Assembly: GCA_905215055.1 (NCBI GenBank)
Contig: CAJMOH010000021.1
Location: 1-45,741 of the forward strand
Source: an uncultured bacterium
GTDB lineage: Bacteria; Bacillota; Clostridia; Oscillospirales; Acutalibacteraceae
DNA: 45,741 bases
Direction: 5' to 3'
Position numbers and translations under genes: made by a program. Below, piece after piece: positions 7,592-15,878 of this stretch. A model generated the notes under the pieces. The model had not been told where the DNA came from. It saw only the letters and a list, made by a program, of their open reading frames with translations, and ran no database searches. The first letter of the stretch is position 1. Every line of letters begins with the position of its first letter.

Positions 7592-10312
7592 TTACGAGTT
7601 CTCTCCCTTGGAACCGCTCTGCTGCATGTTACGCTCCATCCACTGGGCATAGGTCATCAGCACCTGCCGGGGCTTGGAGCCTTCGTGGGGTCCCACCACG
7701 CCCAGCTGTTCCATCTCGTCAATCAAACGGCCTGCCCTGGCATAGCCCAGCCGCAGCCGCCGCTGAAGCAGGGACGTGGACGCCTGTCCCGCCTCCACCA
7801 CGCATTTGATGGCCTCGTCGATCATGGGGTCTCCCCCGCCTTCGCTGTCGCCGCTGTCGTCGCCCTTGGACTCGCTGGCGGCGTTGCGTTCAATCTCCTC
7901 AATCACCTTTTCATCGTACTCAATAGATTTTGCCTTTTTCACAAACTCCACAATGGAGGAGATCTCGTCGTCGCTGACATAGCAGCCCTGAACCCGCAGG
8001 GGCTTTGTGGACCCTACGGGGGCAAAGAGCATGTCGCCGTTTCCCAGCAGCTTTTCCGCGCCGCCCGCGTCCAGAATGGTGCGGGAATCCACGGCGTTGG
8101 ACACTGTCAGGGCAATCCGGCTGGGGATATTGGCCTTAATCAATCCTGTTACCACGTCCACCGAGGGACGCTGGGTGGCCACCACCAGGTGCATCCCAGC
8201 GGCTCGGGCCAGTTGGGCCAGGCGGCAGATGGAGTCCTCCACCTCCTTGGGAGCGGCCATCATCAGGTCGGCCAGCTCGTCAATGATGATGACGATCTGG
8301 GGCATAGAGGGCATGGGCTGGCCGTTCTCGTCCTGATAGTCTTGAGAGGCCGCCAGATGATTATACCCCTGCAGGTTGCGGACATTGCACTCCGAGAAGA
8401 TCTTGTACCGCTTCATCATCTCCGAAACGGCCCAGCCCAAAGCGCCGGAGGCCTTTCTCGGGTCCGTGACAACGGGAACCAGCATGTGAGGCATACCATT
8501 ATATTCCGTCAGCTCCACAGCCTTGGGGTCGATCATCAGAAACCGCACCTCGTCAGGACTGGCCTTATAGAGCATACTGATAATCAGGGAGTTGATGCAC
8601 ACCGATTTGCCGGAGCCGGTAGTACCTGCGATGAGCAGGTGGGGCATTTTAGCCAGGTCCGCGATGACGGGCTGCCCAGCGATGTCCCGGCCCAGGGCCA
8701 CGGACAGCTTGCTCTTGGAGGTCTGGAAGGAGTTGGATTCCACCAGTTCCCGCATGCGCACGGTGCTGCGGCTCTTGTTGGGCACCTCGATGCCCACCGC
8801 CGCTTTTCCAGGAATGGGAGCCTCGATGCGAACGCCGGTAGCGGCCAGGTTCAAAGCCAAATCGTCGGAAAGGTTGGTGATTTTACTGATCTTCACCCCG
8901 GCGGCTGGCTGGATTTCATACCGGGTAACAGCAGGCCCCCGGCAGATGTCCAGGATTTTTGTCTGCACACCGAAGCTCTTCAGCGTGTCCACCAAAATAC
9001 GGCCGTTGGTTTGCAGCTCCTCGGTCTCCATAGCGGGATTTCCATGAGGGCTGACCGCCAGCATGGTGACAGGAGGAAAGCAGTATGCCTTGACAGGCTC
9101 CGCCGCCTGATACTGGGTGACCTGAGCGGGGGTGGCCTCCTTCCGGTCCTTCTGCTCCTTTTCCTCCATAAATTTTTCGGTAAGCTCCTTCACGTCGTCC
9201 GGAACCGGCGGAGCTTCTTCCACAGGGAACTTTTCCCTGTCCGGCAAGGGAAAAACAGGCTCCTTCTGCACAGGTGCGGAACGGACCGCGTCCACCTGAG
9301 GCGCGGGAATGGGAATGTCCTCAATTTCCTCCAAGGCCCGCTCCAGCGCTTGAGCGCCCTCCTCCACCTGCTGAGGCAGCCCGGCGGACTCTTGAGCGGA
9401 GGCAGAGACCTCCGCGGCGGTGGCGCTCTCCTGCTCCTCGGATTCCTCCACCCCAAACACGGACTTCAGGCGTTCCAGCTTGTCATTTTTCTTTTCCGCC
9501 TTCTTTTTTTCAGGAGGCGGCGGGAACAGGCTGGCAGGGGTTTCTACCCGCACGGGATGGGCGGGCAGCTGCGGCTCCAGCGGCACGTCGATTTGAGCGT
9601 CCCGCTCCAGAATCAGCCGCTCCTCTTCCCGGCGCTGGCGGGCGTTTTCCAGCCCTTCGCTGACCATGTCCACCGGCCGCTTGATGGTGCGAAACAGTCC
9701 CATCAGAGTGGTGCCAGTGAGAACCATCACCGCCACAAACAGCAGCAGCAAAATGATAATCCGAGCTCCCAATTCTCCGGCAGCCCGGATAAGCGGCAGG
9801 CCCAGCAGTCCGCCGACCACACCGCCGCCTGTCCCGGCGTTTTGGGTGTACAGATGGACTATGTATTCCCAAAAGTTCAATCCATCGGGAATTTCCCTTC
9901 CTCCAAAGACAAAGCCCGTGGTGCAGAACAGCACAATCACTACCACAGTCATCCATACCTTGCCGCTGATAGAGCCTCGGGGCTTTTCCATGGCGGTGAT
10001 AACCGCCACATAAATCATCAGCACCGGCCACAGCAGCGCCCAGCTGCCAAACAATCCCAATATGGCGTCATGCGCCCAGTTCCACAGGCTCTCGCCGGGA
10101 ATCAGCACCAGGCACCCCAGCAAAATTGCGCTGGCAAAAAGAACTACTGCCCGAATCTGGTTTTTCTGCCGGATCGCCTCCGCGGTCAGATGGGTATCCT
10201 GTCCCCGTTTTCCTCCGCGGGCATTGCTTTTCTTCTTTGTGGAGGACGCCGGCGCGGCCCGTTTGGTTGCAGGCTTTTTCTTTGCTGGCGTCGCGGTTTT
10301 CTTCGCAGGCAA
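7592..10312 (-). CDS. ftsK: FtsK/SpoIIIE-family DNA translocase
   Basis: Septum-located ATP-driven pump that moves chromosomal DNA during division or sporulation. The protein has 906 residues. It has a lysine/alanine-rich start, four membrane helices between about 50 and 210, and a charged Glu/Pro-rich linker of about 200 residues. The RecA-like motor has Walker A AGTTGSGKSV near 565 and Walker B VIIIDELADLM near 675, followed by the LPSRIA-type segment and a C-terminal winged-helix gamma domain (about 830-895, LLQRRLRLGYARAGRLID). The start is the TTG at 10312, 5 nt after GGAGGG; there is no nearby ATG. It lies downstream of the TepA-like protease, an order also known in Bacillus. Confidence 0.96.
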   Translation of the reverse strand: MPAKKTATPAKKKPATKRAAPASSTKKKSNARGGKRGQDTHLTAEAIRQKNQIRAVVLFASAILLGCLVLIPGESLWNWAHDAILGLFGSWALLWPVLMIYVAVITAMEKPRGSISGKVWMTVVVIVLFCTTGFVFGGREIPDGLNFWEYIVHLYTQNAGTGGGVVGGLLGLPLIRAAGELGARIIILLLLFVAVMVLTGTTLMGLFRTIKRPVDMVSEGLENARQRREEERLILERDAQIDVPLEPQLPAHPVRVETPASLFPPPPEKKKAEKKNDKLERLKSVFGVEESEEQESATAAEVSASAQESAGLPQQVEEGAQALERALEEIEDIPIPAPQVDAVRSAPVQKEPVFPLPDREKFPVEEAPPVPDDVKELTEKFMEEKEQKDRKEATPAQVTQYQAAEPVKAYCFPPVTMLAVSPHGNPAMETEELQTNGRILVDTLKSFGVQTKILDICRGPAVTRYEIQPAAGVKISKITNLSDDLALNLAATGVRIEAPIPGKAAVGIEVPNKSRSTVRMRELVESNSFQTSKSKLSVALGRDIAGQPVIADLAKMPHLLIAGTTGSGKSVCINSLIISMLYKASPDEVRFLMIDPKAVELTEYNGMPHMLVPVVTDPRKASGALGWAVSEMMKRYKIFSECNVRNLQGYNHLAASQDYQDENGQPMPSMPQIVIIIDELADLMMAAPKEVEDSICRLAQLARAAGMHLVVATQRPSVDVVTGLIKANIPSRIALTVSNAVDSRTILDAGGAEKLLGNGDMLFAPVGSTKPLRVQGCYVSDDEISSIVEFVKKAKSIEYDEKVIEEIERNAASESKGDDSGDSEGGGDPMIDEAIKCVVEAGQASTSLLQRRLRLGYARAGRLIDEMEQLGVVGPHEGSKPRQVLMTYAQWMERNMQQSGSKGENS

Positions 10313-10458
10313 ACTAGTCCCTCCGATCTCAAGCCAAAATCTCTTTCCTTCTCAACTGGGGCAGCAGGTTTCCCCAGCCTTCCTTCGGCAGCGAGCGTCT
10401 CCCCCTGCCTTCAGGAACGTTTCTATGTAATATGTACCGGCGGAAAACCGCCGTCCCA

Positions 10459-11232
10459 TCAGTCCGTTTTTTTCTTCTTGGAGGGGCTGGCTTTCCTGCC
10501 GCGGCTCCGGTCAATCATTTTCTCCAAACAGTCCATGGCGTCGGAAAGGGAACCCAGAGAATCAATCAGACCTTCCTCCACAGCGTCGGGGCCATCCAGC
10601 ACCGTTCCCACGTCCATCACCAGCTCCTGGGTATTCATGGCCAGGCTGGTAAAGCGCTCCGGGGTAATGTTGGAATTTTGCGTGACAAAGTTGGTGATGC
10701 GGTCCTGCATGCGCCGGAAATAGTCCAGCGTTTGAGGAATCCCCAAAACCAGACCGTTCATCCTTACCGGATGGATGGTCATGGAGGCCGACTCGGCAAT
10801 AAAGGACCGCTTGGCAGCTACCGCCAGCGGCACTCCAATGGAATGGCCGCCGCCCAGCACCAGGGAAACCGTGGGCTTTTTCATGCCCGCTACCAGCTCC
10901 GCCAGAGCCAGACCAGCCTCCACATCGCCCCCCACAGTGTTGAGAAGCATCAGCAGCCCATCAATTTGCGGGTCCTCCTCCACAGCCACAATCTGGGGAA
11001 TCACATGCTCGTACTTGGTGGTTTTGTTTTGGGAGGGCAAAATATAATGGCCCTCGATTTGGCCGATGATTGTCAGGCAATGGATGGTTTTTCCGTGGCA
11101 GCGCGTGGTGACAGAGCCGTCCTCCAGCAAGGGCCTCTGAAGGGGCGGCTGCTGGCATTCCTCCGTCTGAGCCGGCTCCTCCAGAGCGTTCAGTGCCAGG
11201 CGGCGCAGCTTTTTCTCTTCTTCCTTCTTCAT
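10459..11232 (-). CDS. ClpP-class serine protease, TepA-like
   Basis: A 257-residue cytoplasmic ClpP-fold peptidase resembling the translocation-enhancing protein TepA (YmfB). Seen are LLNTVGGDVEAGLALAELV, the nucleophile region LVLGGGHSIGVPLAVAA with Ser131, and MTIHPVRMNG with His154. It therefore looks catalytically intact. A charged extension of about 45 residues precedes the core and a basic KKKKTD tail follows. The start is the ATG at 11232, after AAAGGAGGA; the open frame upstream to 11367 is non-coding leader. It has its own promoter, and ftsK follows 146 nt later. A short hairpin (CGGCGG-AAAA-CCGCCG, 10438-10453) lies in that gap. Confidence 0.88.
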   Translation of the reverse strand: MKKEEEKKLRRLALNALEEPAQTEECQQPPLQRPLLEDGSVTTRCHGKTIHCLTIIGQIEGHYILPSQNKTTKYEHVIPQIVAVEEDPQIDGLLMLLNTVGGDVEAGLALAELVAGMKKPTVSLVLGGGHSIGVPLAVAAKRSFIAESASMTIHPVRMNGLVLGIPQTLDYFRRMQDRITNFVTQNSNITPERFTSLAMNTQELVMDVGTVLDGPDAVEEGLIDSLGSLSDAMDCLEKMIDRSRGRKASPSKKKKTD

Positions 11233-11404
11233 GGCAGCATCCTCCTTTACAAAAGAATAGTCTGCCTGAGAAAGAAAAAAACATGCAGCAAAAGCATGGC
11301 AAGAACCCATTCTTTTTCTGCACCGCCGGCGCAGGAGGCCAAGCGCCGCCAAAGGAGGGCGGCACAAGAGAAGCCTCTTCCCCGCGCTGTTCCCTTTCTG
11401 AGAT

Positions 11405-11433
11405 ATTATAGCATCTGTTTTCTAATAGAGCAA
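11405..11433 (-). promoter_or_regulatory. Sigma-A promoter of the tepA-ftsK operon
   Basis: TTGCTC at 11428-11433, a 17-bp spacer and a perfect TATAAT at 11405-11410 preceded by TGC (extended -10), on the minus strand. Transcription would begin about 165 nt upstream of the protease start codon. Confidence 0.65.
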
Positions 11434-11554
11434 GGGGAAAGCGGGATGGAATCTCCCGGCGTCTCACCCAAGAGATCGGAAGGCCGCTGCAATAAAGAGC
11501 GTCAGTCCGCCTGCTTACAGCTCCAAAAGCATTCGGTCCAAGGGAAGTTCTCAT

Positions 11555-11583
11555 TTGCCTATCCCTTGTTTTGGTGCTATAAT
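11555..11583 (+). promoter_or_regulatory. Sigma-A promoter of the AEC transporter
   Basis: TTGCCT at 11555-11560, a 17-bp spacer ending in TGC (extended -10) and TATAAT at 11578-11583. It is about 95 nt upstream of the start codon. Confidence 0.65.
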
Positions 11584-11680
11584 ATTCGCGGAGTATCATG
11601 GACCCAGGCGCGAGACCTTCTGCCTGCTGTCCATGCCGTGATAGAACGAGGCAAACTTGGTTGGAGGAGTGGGTTGTCAG

Positions 11681-12619
11681 ATGGAAAGCTTAATCCTGTC
11701 CCTGGAGATTGTACTGCCCCTGTTTCTGCTGATGGCGCTGGGATATGTCGTCAAATTGACGGGGATGATGAACGAAACCTCTGTCAAGCAGATGAATAAG
11801 GTCATCTTTAAGATTTTTCTTCCTCTTCTGGTGTTCTGCAACATCTACAACACGGAGCTTGCGGAGAGCTTTAATTCTCATTTGCTGCTTTACGGAGTGG
11901 CCGGTGTTCTTATCCAGTTTGTGCTGTCCCTGTGCCTGGCCATCTTGCTGGAAAAGGACAATTCCCGCCGGGGTGTGATGCTTCAGGGAATGTTCCGCAG
12001 CAATTTTGTGCTGTTCGGCATCCCCATCAGCACGTCCCTGTTTGGAGATACCGCCGCCGGTCTGGCGTCCATTTTAATCGCGGTGATTATTCCCCTATAC
12101 AATGTTTTGGCTGTCATTTCCCTGGAGATCTTCCACGGCAAGCGCCCTAATATCGGAAAGATCCTTATCGGAATTATCACGAATCCGCTGATTATTGGAT
12201 CTGTTTTGGGGGTTCTTTTTGTAGTGCTCCAAATTCCCATCCCCACTCCTATTTACGATACCATAACGGATATTTCCTCCATCGCGACTCCCTTGGCTTT
12301 TATCATTTTGGGCGCCTCCTTCAGCTTTGGCGATGTGGGAAAGTACGTCAAGGAACTGCTGATTGTTCTGGGGGCGAAGCTCCTGGTGTTCCCGGCGCTG
12401 TTTTTGGGAATTGCCCTGCTGCTGGGGTTCCGGGGCGCTCCCCTGGCGGTTTTGCTGACGGTTTTCGGCGCTCCTATCGCGGTTTCCTCCTTTACCATGG
12501 CCCAACAAATGGGAGGCGACGATAAGCTTGCCGCTCAGCTGGTGGTATTCAGCTCCATTCTTTCCATTGGCACCATGTTTTTTTTGATCTTCCTGTTGAA
12601 AGAGCTGGCCTTTTTTTAA
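11681..12619 (+). CDS. AEC (auxin efflux carrier) family transporter
   Basis: A 312-residue inner-membrane transporter of the AEC family, which in bacteria includes malate and other organic-anion carriers; the substrate is not deducible. About ten hydrophobic segments are seen. Family marks are LPLFLLMALGYVVKLTGM near the start, the NKVIFKIFLPLLVFCNIYN segment with the helix-breaking Pro, and a C-terminal repeat half with IATPLAFIILGASFSF and GAPIAVSSFTMAQQMGGD. The ATG at 11681 is preferred, 12 nt after GGAGGA; TTG 11657 and GTG 11669 are in frame, but the latter abuts the ribosome binding site. It is monocistronic. The next gene has its own promoter. Confidence 0.85.
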   Translation: MESLILSLEIVLPLFLLMALGYVVKLTGMMNETSVKQMNKVIFKIFLPLLVFCNIYNTELAESFNSHLLLYGVAGVLIQFVLSLCLAILLEKDNSRRGVMLQGMFRSNFVLFGIPISTSLFGDTAAGLASILIAVIIPLYNVLAVISLEIFHGKRPNIGKILIGIITNPLIIGSVLGVLFVVLQIPIPTPIYDTITDISSIATPLAFIILGASFSFGDVGKYVKELLIVLGAKLLVFPALFLGIALLLGFRGAPLAVLLTVFGAPIAVSSFTMAQQMGGDDKLAAQLVVFSSILSIGTMFFLIFLLKELAFF

Positions 12620-12673
12620 AAGGGGTCCGGCGATTCTCTTTTATTTGAGTAAAGGAAAAAAGCGGTAAAATCA

Positions 12674-12702
12674 TTGACAGGATGACTGTTTTCGGCGATA
12701 AT
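12674..12702 (+). promoter_or_regulatory. Strong sigma-A promoter of icd-rex
   Basis: A perfect TTGACA at 12674-12679, a 17-bp spacer and GATAAT at 12697-12702. It leaves a leader of about 158 nt that carries the tandem repeat at 12811-12834. Confidence 0.7.
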
Positions 12703-12810
12703 ATGTTGTAGTGTTTCATTGCATTCTTACAGAAAACAGTCGCGTGTCGATTCAAGCCCTTTCGCGGGGCGCTGTGTAAGAGCTGCTGTTCATCCTGAGA
12801 AAACGAAACA

Positions 12811-12834
12811 AACGTAATAACGTAATAACGTAAT
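12811..12834 (+). repeat. Three perfect tandem copies of AACGTAAT in the icd leader
   Basis: The 8-bp unit AACGTAAT occurs three times without interruption at 12811-12818, 12819-12826 and 12827-12834. It ends 32 bases before the icd start codon and just upstream of its ribosome binding site. The position is within the predicted transcript. It could be a protein-binding array, a translational control element or a slippage-prone repeat; nothing in the sequence decides. Confidence 0.9.
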
Positions 12835-12866
12835 AAAAACATTATCATAAAGGAGAGGACAAAAGC

Positions 12867-14084
12867 ATGGCAGAGTTTCAGAAAATCCCGATGAAAACCC
12901 CCTTGGTGGAAATGGATGGCGATGAGATGACCCGGGTCATCTGGAAGATGATTAAGGACATCCTGCTTCTCCCCTATATCGACCTGAACACGGAGTATTA
13001 CGATCTTGGCTTGGAAAACCGGGACAAAACCAACGATCAGGTAACGGTGGACTCAGCCATGGCCACCAAAAAATACGGCGTTGCCGTAAAGTGCGCCACC
13101 ATCACGCCCAATGCCGCCCGGGTGGAAGAATATCACCTGAAGGAGATGTGGAAATCTCCCAACGCCACCATCCGCGCCATTTTGGATGGCACCGTATTCC
13201 GCACGCCGATTCTGGTGCGGGGCATTACCCCCTTTATTCCCGGCTGGAAAAAGCCCATCACCATTGCCCGTCACGCCTATGGCGACATCTATAAAAACAC
13301 AGAGGCTCAGGTGCCTGCCGGCGCCAAAGCGGAGCTGCTGGTCACCAAGGCCGACGGCTCCGAGGAAAAGTATCCCATCCATCAGTTTGATGGCCCAGGC
13401 ATCATCCAAGGAATTCACAACACGGACAAAAGCATCGCCAGCTTTGCCCGCTCCTGCTTTAACTTCGCGCTGGATTCCAAGCAGGACCTGTGGTTTGCCA
13501 CCAAGGACACCATTTCCAAGAAATACGATCACCGGTTCAAGGATATTTTCCAGGAAATCTTTGACCAGGAGTACGCGGAGAAGTTCAAGCAGGCTGGTAT
13601 TGAATATTTCTACACCTTGATTGACGACGCGGTTGCCCGTGTGATCCGCAGCGAGGGCGGCTACATTTGGGCCTGCAAGAATTACGACGGCGACGTGATG
13701 AGCGATATGGTGGCTACTGCCTTTGGCAGCCTGGCCATGATGACCTCCGTGCTGGTGGCTCCCGACGGCACCTGCGAGTATGAGGCCGCCCACGGTACCG
13801 TGCAGCGCCATTATTACAAGTATCTGAAGGGCGAGACCACCTCTACCAACTCTGTGGCAACCATCTTCGCCTGGAGCGGCGCTCTCCGCAAGCGGGGCGA
13901 CCTGGATAAAAATCAGGATCTGGTAGATTTTGCCGACAAGCTGGAAGCTGCCACCATTGCCACCATCGAGGGCGGCATTATGACCGGCGATTTGGCTTCC
14001 ATGTCCACGCTGCCGGAAATCCACAAGGCTGATACAGAGGGATTTCTCCGGGCCATTGACGAGAACCTTCGTCAGATGCTGTAA
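12867..14084 (+). CDS. icd: NADP-dependent isocitrate dehydrogenase, eukaryote-like (type II)
   Basis: Oxidative decarboxylation of isocitrate to 2-oxoglutarate, giving NADPH, in the cytoplasm. The 405-residue protein belongs to the homodimeric IDH subfamily that includes eukaryotic enzymes, unlike the E. coli type. Seen are the MDGDEMTRVIWKMIKD start, TITPNAARVEEYHLKEMWKSPNATIRAILDGTVFR at about 78-112 with the isocitrate-binding Ser/Asn/Arg residues, the metal-binding NYDGDVMSDMVATAFGSLAMM, and the nucleotide-binding EAAHGTVQRHY. The start is the ATG at 12867 after AAGGAGAGG. Rex follows 46 nt later with no promoter or terminator between them, so co-transcription is likely. Confidence 0.96.
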   Translation: MAEFQKIPMKTPLVEMDGDEMTRVIWKMIKDILLLPYIDLNTEYYDLGLENRDKTNDQVTVDSAMATKKYGVAVKCATITPNAARVEEYHLKEMWKSPNATIRAILDGTVFRTPILVRGITPFIPGWKKPITIARHAYGDIYKNTEAQVPAGAKAELLVTKADGSEEKYPIHQFDGPGIIQGIHNTDKSIASFARSCFNFALDSKQDLWFATKDTISKKYDHRFKDIFQEIFDQEYAEKFKQAGIEYFYTLIDDAVARVIRSEGGYIWACKNYDGDVMSDMVATAFGSLAMMTSVLVAPDGTCEYEAAHGTVQRHYYKYLKGETTSTNSVATIFAWSGALRKRGDLDKNQDLVDFADKLEAATIATIEGGIMTGDLASMSTLPEIHKADTEGFLRAIDENLRQML

Positions 14085-14130
14085 TCCTCTCTCCTTATAA
14101 ATTCTTTGATCCACAGGAAGTAATCAAACC

Positions 14131-14784
14131 ATGAACCAAAAGAAACAGAACGTTTCCATGTCCGTCATCCGCCGCCTTCCCCGGTATTACCGGTTTCTCA
14201 CAGAGCTGAGAAAAAAGGGCGAAACCAGGATCTCTTCCAAGGAGCTGTCCCAAAGGATGGGCTTTACAGCCTCTCAAATCCGGCAGGACTTTAACTGCTT
14301 CGGCGGCTTTGGCCAGCAGGGATATGGGTATAACGTCCCTCAGCTCTGCCAGGAAATTGAAAAGATATTGGGCATCCAAAGGCGCCATCCCTGCATTTTA
14401 GTGGGAGCAGGCAATTTGGGAAAGGCCATTGCCCGGCATATGCCCTTTGAACAGCTGGGCTTTTCCCTGATTGGGGTGTTTGACAATTCGCCCCGGGTAA
14501 TTGGCGGGAAAATCATCGACCACGAGGTTTTGGATTACGCCGGCATAGAGGATTTTTACAGCCAGCACCATCCAGCCATGGCCATTCTCTGCATCCCCCA
14601 GGAGCAGGTGGAACCTGTTTCTGACACACTGTATGGGCTGGGGATCCGCTCCTTTTGGAACTTCAGCCACTATGACATTGCCATGAAGCACCCTGACACC
14701 ATTGTGGAAAATGTCCACATGAACGACAGCATGATGATTCTCTCCTATAAGCTGGCCCTGTCCGGTGATGAGGAGGACGTTTGA
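14131..14784 (+). CDS. rex: Redox-sensing transcriptional repressor Rex
   Basis: NADH/NAD+-sensing repressor of fermentation and respiration genes; a homodimer that binds DNA when NADH is low. The 217-residue protein has an N-terminal winged helix (about 10-80: MSVIRRLPRYYRFLTEL, RISSKELSQRMGFTASQIRQDF) and a Rossmann domain with GAGNLG at 92-97. The C-terminal helix includes NFSHYDIAMKHPDT and VENVHMNDSMM. The start ATG at 14131 has AGGAAG upstream; the in-frame ATG at 14158 is a less likely alternative. It is probably co-transcribed with icd. I did not find a convincing Rex operator palindrome in the window's promoters. Confidence 0.95.
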   Translation: MNQKKQNVSMSVIRRLPRYYRFLTELRKKGETRISSKELSQRMGFTASQIRQDFNCFGGFGQQGYGYNVPQLCQEIEKILGIQRRHPCILVGAGNLGKAIARHMPFEQLGFSLIGVFDNSPRVIGGKIIDHEVLDYAGIEDFYSQHHPAMAILCIPQEQVEPVSDTLYGLGIRSFWNFSHYDIAMKHPDTIVENVHMNDSMMILSYKLALSGDEEDV

Positions 14785-14806
14785 CGAATTGAAGGAAAAA
14801 CATAGC

Positions 14807-14840
14807 AAAGAGGCCGCTGCATCATTGCAACGGCCTCTTT
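14807..14840. terminator. Bidirectional terminator between rex and the cyclophilin gene
   Basis: AAAGAGGCCG at 14807-14816 pairs with CGGCCTCTTT at 14831-14840, with an inner TGCA/TGCA pairing in the loop, and is followed by a T-rich tail. It lies between two convergent genes. Confidence 0.8.
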
Positions 14841-14865
14841 CTTATCGGCTTTCGCGTTCTGTCTC

Positions 14866-15711
14866 TCAGCCCTCGTAGGGGACAATTTCCACGGACTGAA
14901 TCACCACGTCCTCCAAAGGCGCGGCAGTATCAGAATCTGTCTCTACCTGGGAAAGAGCCACCACGTTTTCCATGCCCTCAAAAACCTGGGCGAATACCGT
15001 ATGGCCTGTGCCAGAGGTGGTGTAGTAGCCGTCCAAATGGGGATTGCCCCCGTTTTCGTTGTACACCTTTTCCACCGCGTCTGTCATTTTGCTCATATCG
15101 ATGGTGTTCACGCCCATGGAGTCATAATAGTCGGCGTTTTCCTTATACTGGTCATAAATCTGCTGGTAATAGTCCCAGTCCGGCGCCGTACCGCCAGTGG
15201 TGTTGATAAAGAATTGGCTGCCATTGGTATTCGCACCGGAATTGGCCATGGATACCGAGCCGTCAATATTCAGCAGGTTGTCGTTGAACTCGTCGGCAAA
15301 CGCCTGGCCCCAGACGCTTTCTCCGCCGGTGCCGTCCCCGTTGGGATCGCCGCCCTGGATCATAAAGCCCGCGATAATGCGGTGGAAGGTCAGGCCGTCA
15401 TAATAGCCGTTCAGGGCGTGAACCTTGAAATTGTAGACTGCCTTGGGCGCTTCGTCGGGGAAAAAGCGAAGCTTGATAACCTCCCCGGTCTCCATGGTGA
15501 TCACGGCGATTTCCTCCCCTTCCTCGGGCATCTCCAGCTGATAGCCGGCCGCCTTGCCGTTGTCCTTGGGAGTCAGGTCATCCTGGGCTGCCAGGGTATC
15601 TGTTGTGCCAATGACCGAAGCGGCTGCCGAAGGCTCTCCAGAACCATTGCACCCTGCCAACAGGCAGACGCAGAGCAGGCCGGAAATCGCGGCCAAAATG
15701 TTACGTTTCAT
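14866..15711 (-). CDS. Cyclophilin-type peptidyl-prolyl isomerase lipoprotein
   Basis: Extracytoplasmic proline isomerase expected to help fold secreted proteins. The 281-residue precursor has a lipoprotein signal with lipobox LLAGC (Cys21), a linker to about residue 60 and a cyclophilin domain. Catalytic marks are GLTFHRIIAGFMIQGGD near 106-122 with Arg111, and SMANSGANTNGSQFFI. An insertion of about 55 residues, rich in Tyr and Asp, separates QFFI from the expected HLDG...HTVFAQVFEGM, so the domain is longer than the canonical one. The ATG at 15711 follows AAAGGAA. It is transcribed alone from a promoter about 45 nt upstream. Confidence 0.9.
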   Translation of the reverse strand: MKRNILAAISGLLCVCLLAGCNGSGEPSAAASVIGTTDTLAAQDDLTPKDNGKAAGYQLEMPEEGEEIAVITMETGEVIKLRFFPDEAPKAVYNFKVHALNGYYDGLTFHRIIAGFMIQGGDPNGDGTGGESVWGQAFADEFNDNLLNIDGSVSMANSGANTNGSQFFINTTGGTAPDWDYYQQIYDQYKENADYYDSMGVNTIDMSKMTDAVEKVYNENGGNPHLDGYYTTSGTGHTVFAQVFEGMENVVALSQVETDSDTAAPLEDVVIQSVEIVPYEG

Positions 15712-15750
15712 TGGGGTAATTCCTTTCTTCGCGAAGTCAGATCGGGTTTT

Positions 15751-15779
15751 ATTGTACCGCATATCCCCAAAAGATGCAA
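15751..15779 (-). promoter_or_regulatory. Sigma-A promoter of the cyclophilin gene
   Basis: TTGCAT at 15774-15779, a 17-bp spacer and TACAAT at 15751-15756 on the minus strand, with a leader of about 35 nt. Confidence 0.6.
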
Positions 15780-15878
15780 CCTTCTCCCCTGCATTTTCTC
15801 ACAGCAAGGCTCATATAGATATTTGTATCACACAGGAAGGGCCGCTCCACGCCCTTGCAGAGAAAGGAAGAACAGAAA

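Larger units (their letters stand above)
11233..11680. other. Divergent intergenic region between the tepA-like gene and the AEC transporter
   Basis: These 448 bases contain no gene I can support. They hold a minus-strand promoter with a leader of about 165 nt toward the protease gene, including a small hairpin GCCGCC...GGCGGC near 11346-11364. They also hold a plus-strand promoter whose leader toward the transporter is about 90 nt. Confidence 0.5.

Noticed and set aside
7382..10723. A very long open frame (over 1100 codons) on the plus strand, antisense to ftsK
   Set aside because: It has no ribosome binding site, no family resemblance and a His/Gln/Gly-rich composition typical of the antisense of GC-rich genes. 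The minus-strand ftsK is unmistakable.
10432..11799. Plus-strand open frame of 455 codons crossing the tepA-like gene, the intergenic region and the start of the AEC gene
   Set aside because: It spans two promoters and an antisense gene, and its frame differs from that of the AEC transporter.
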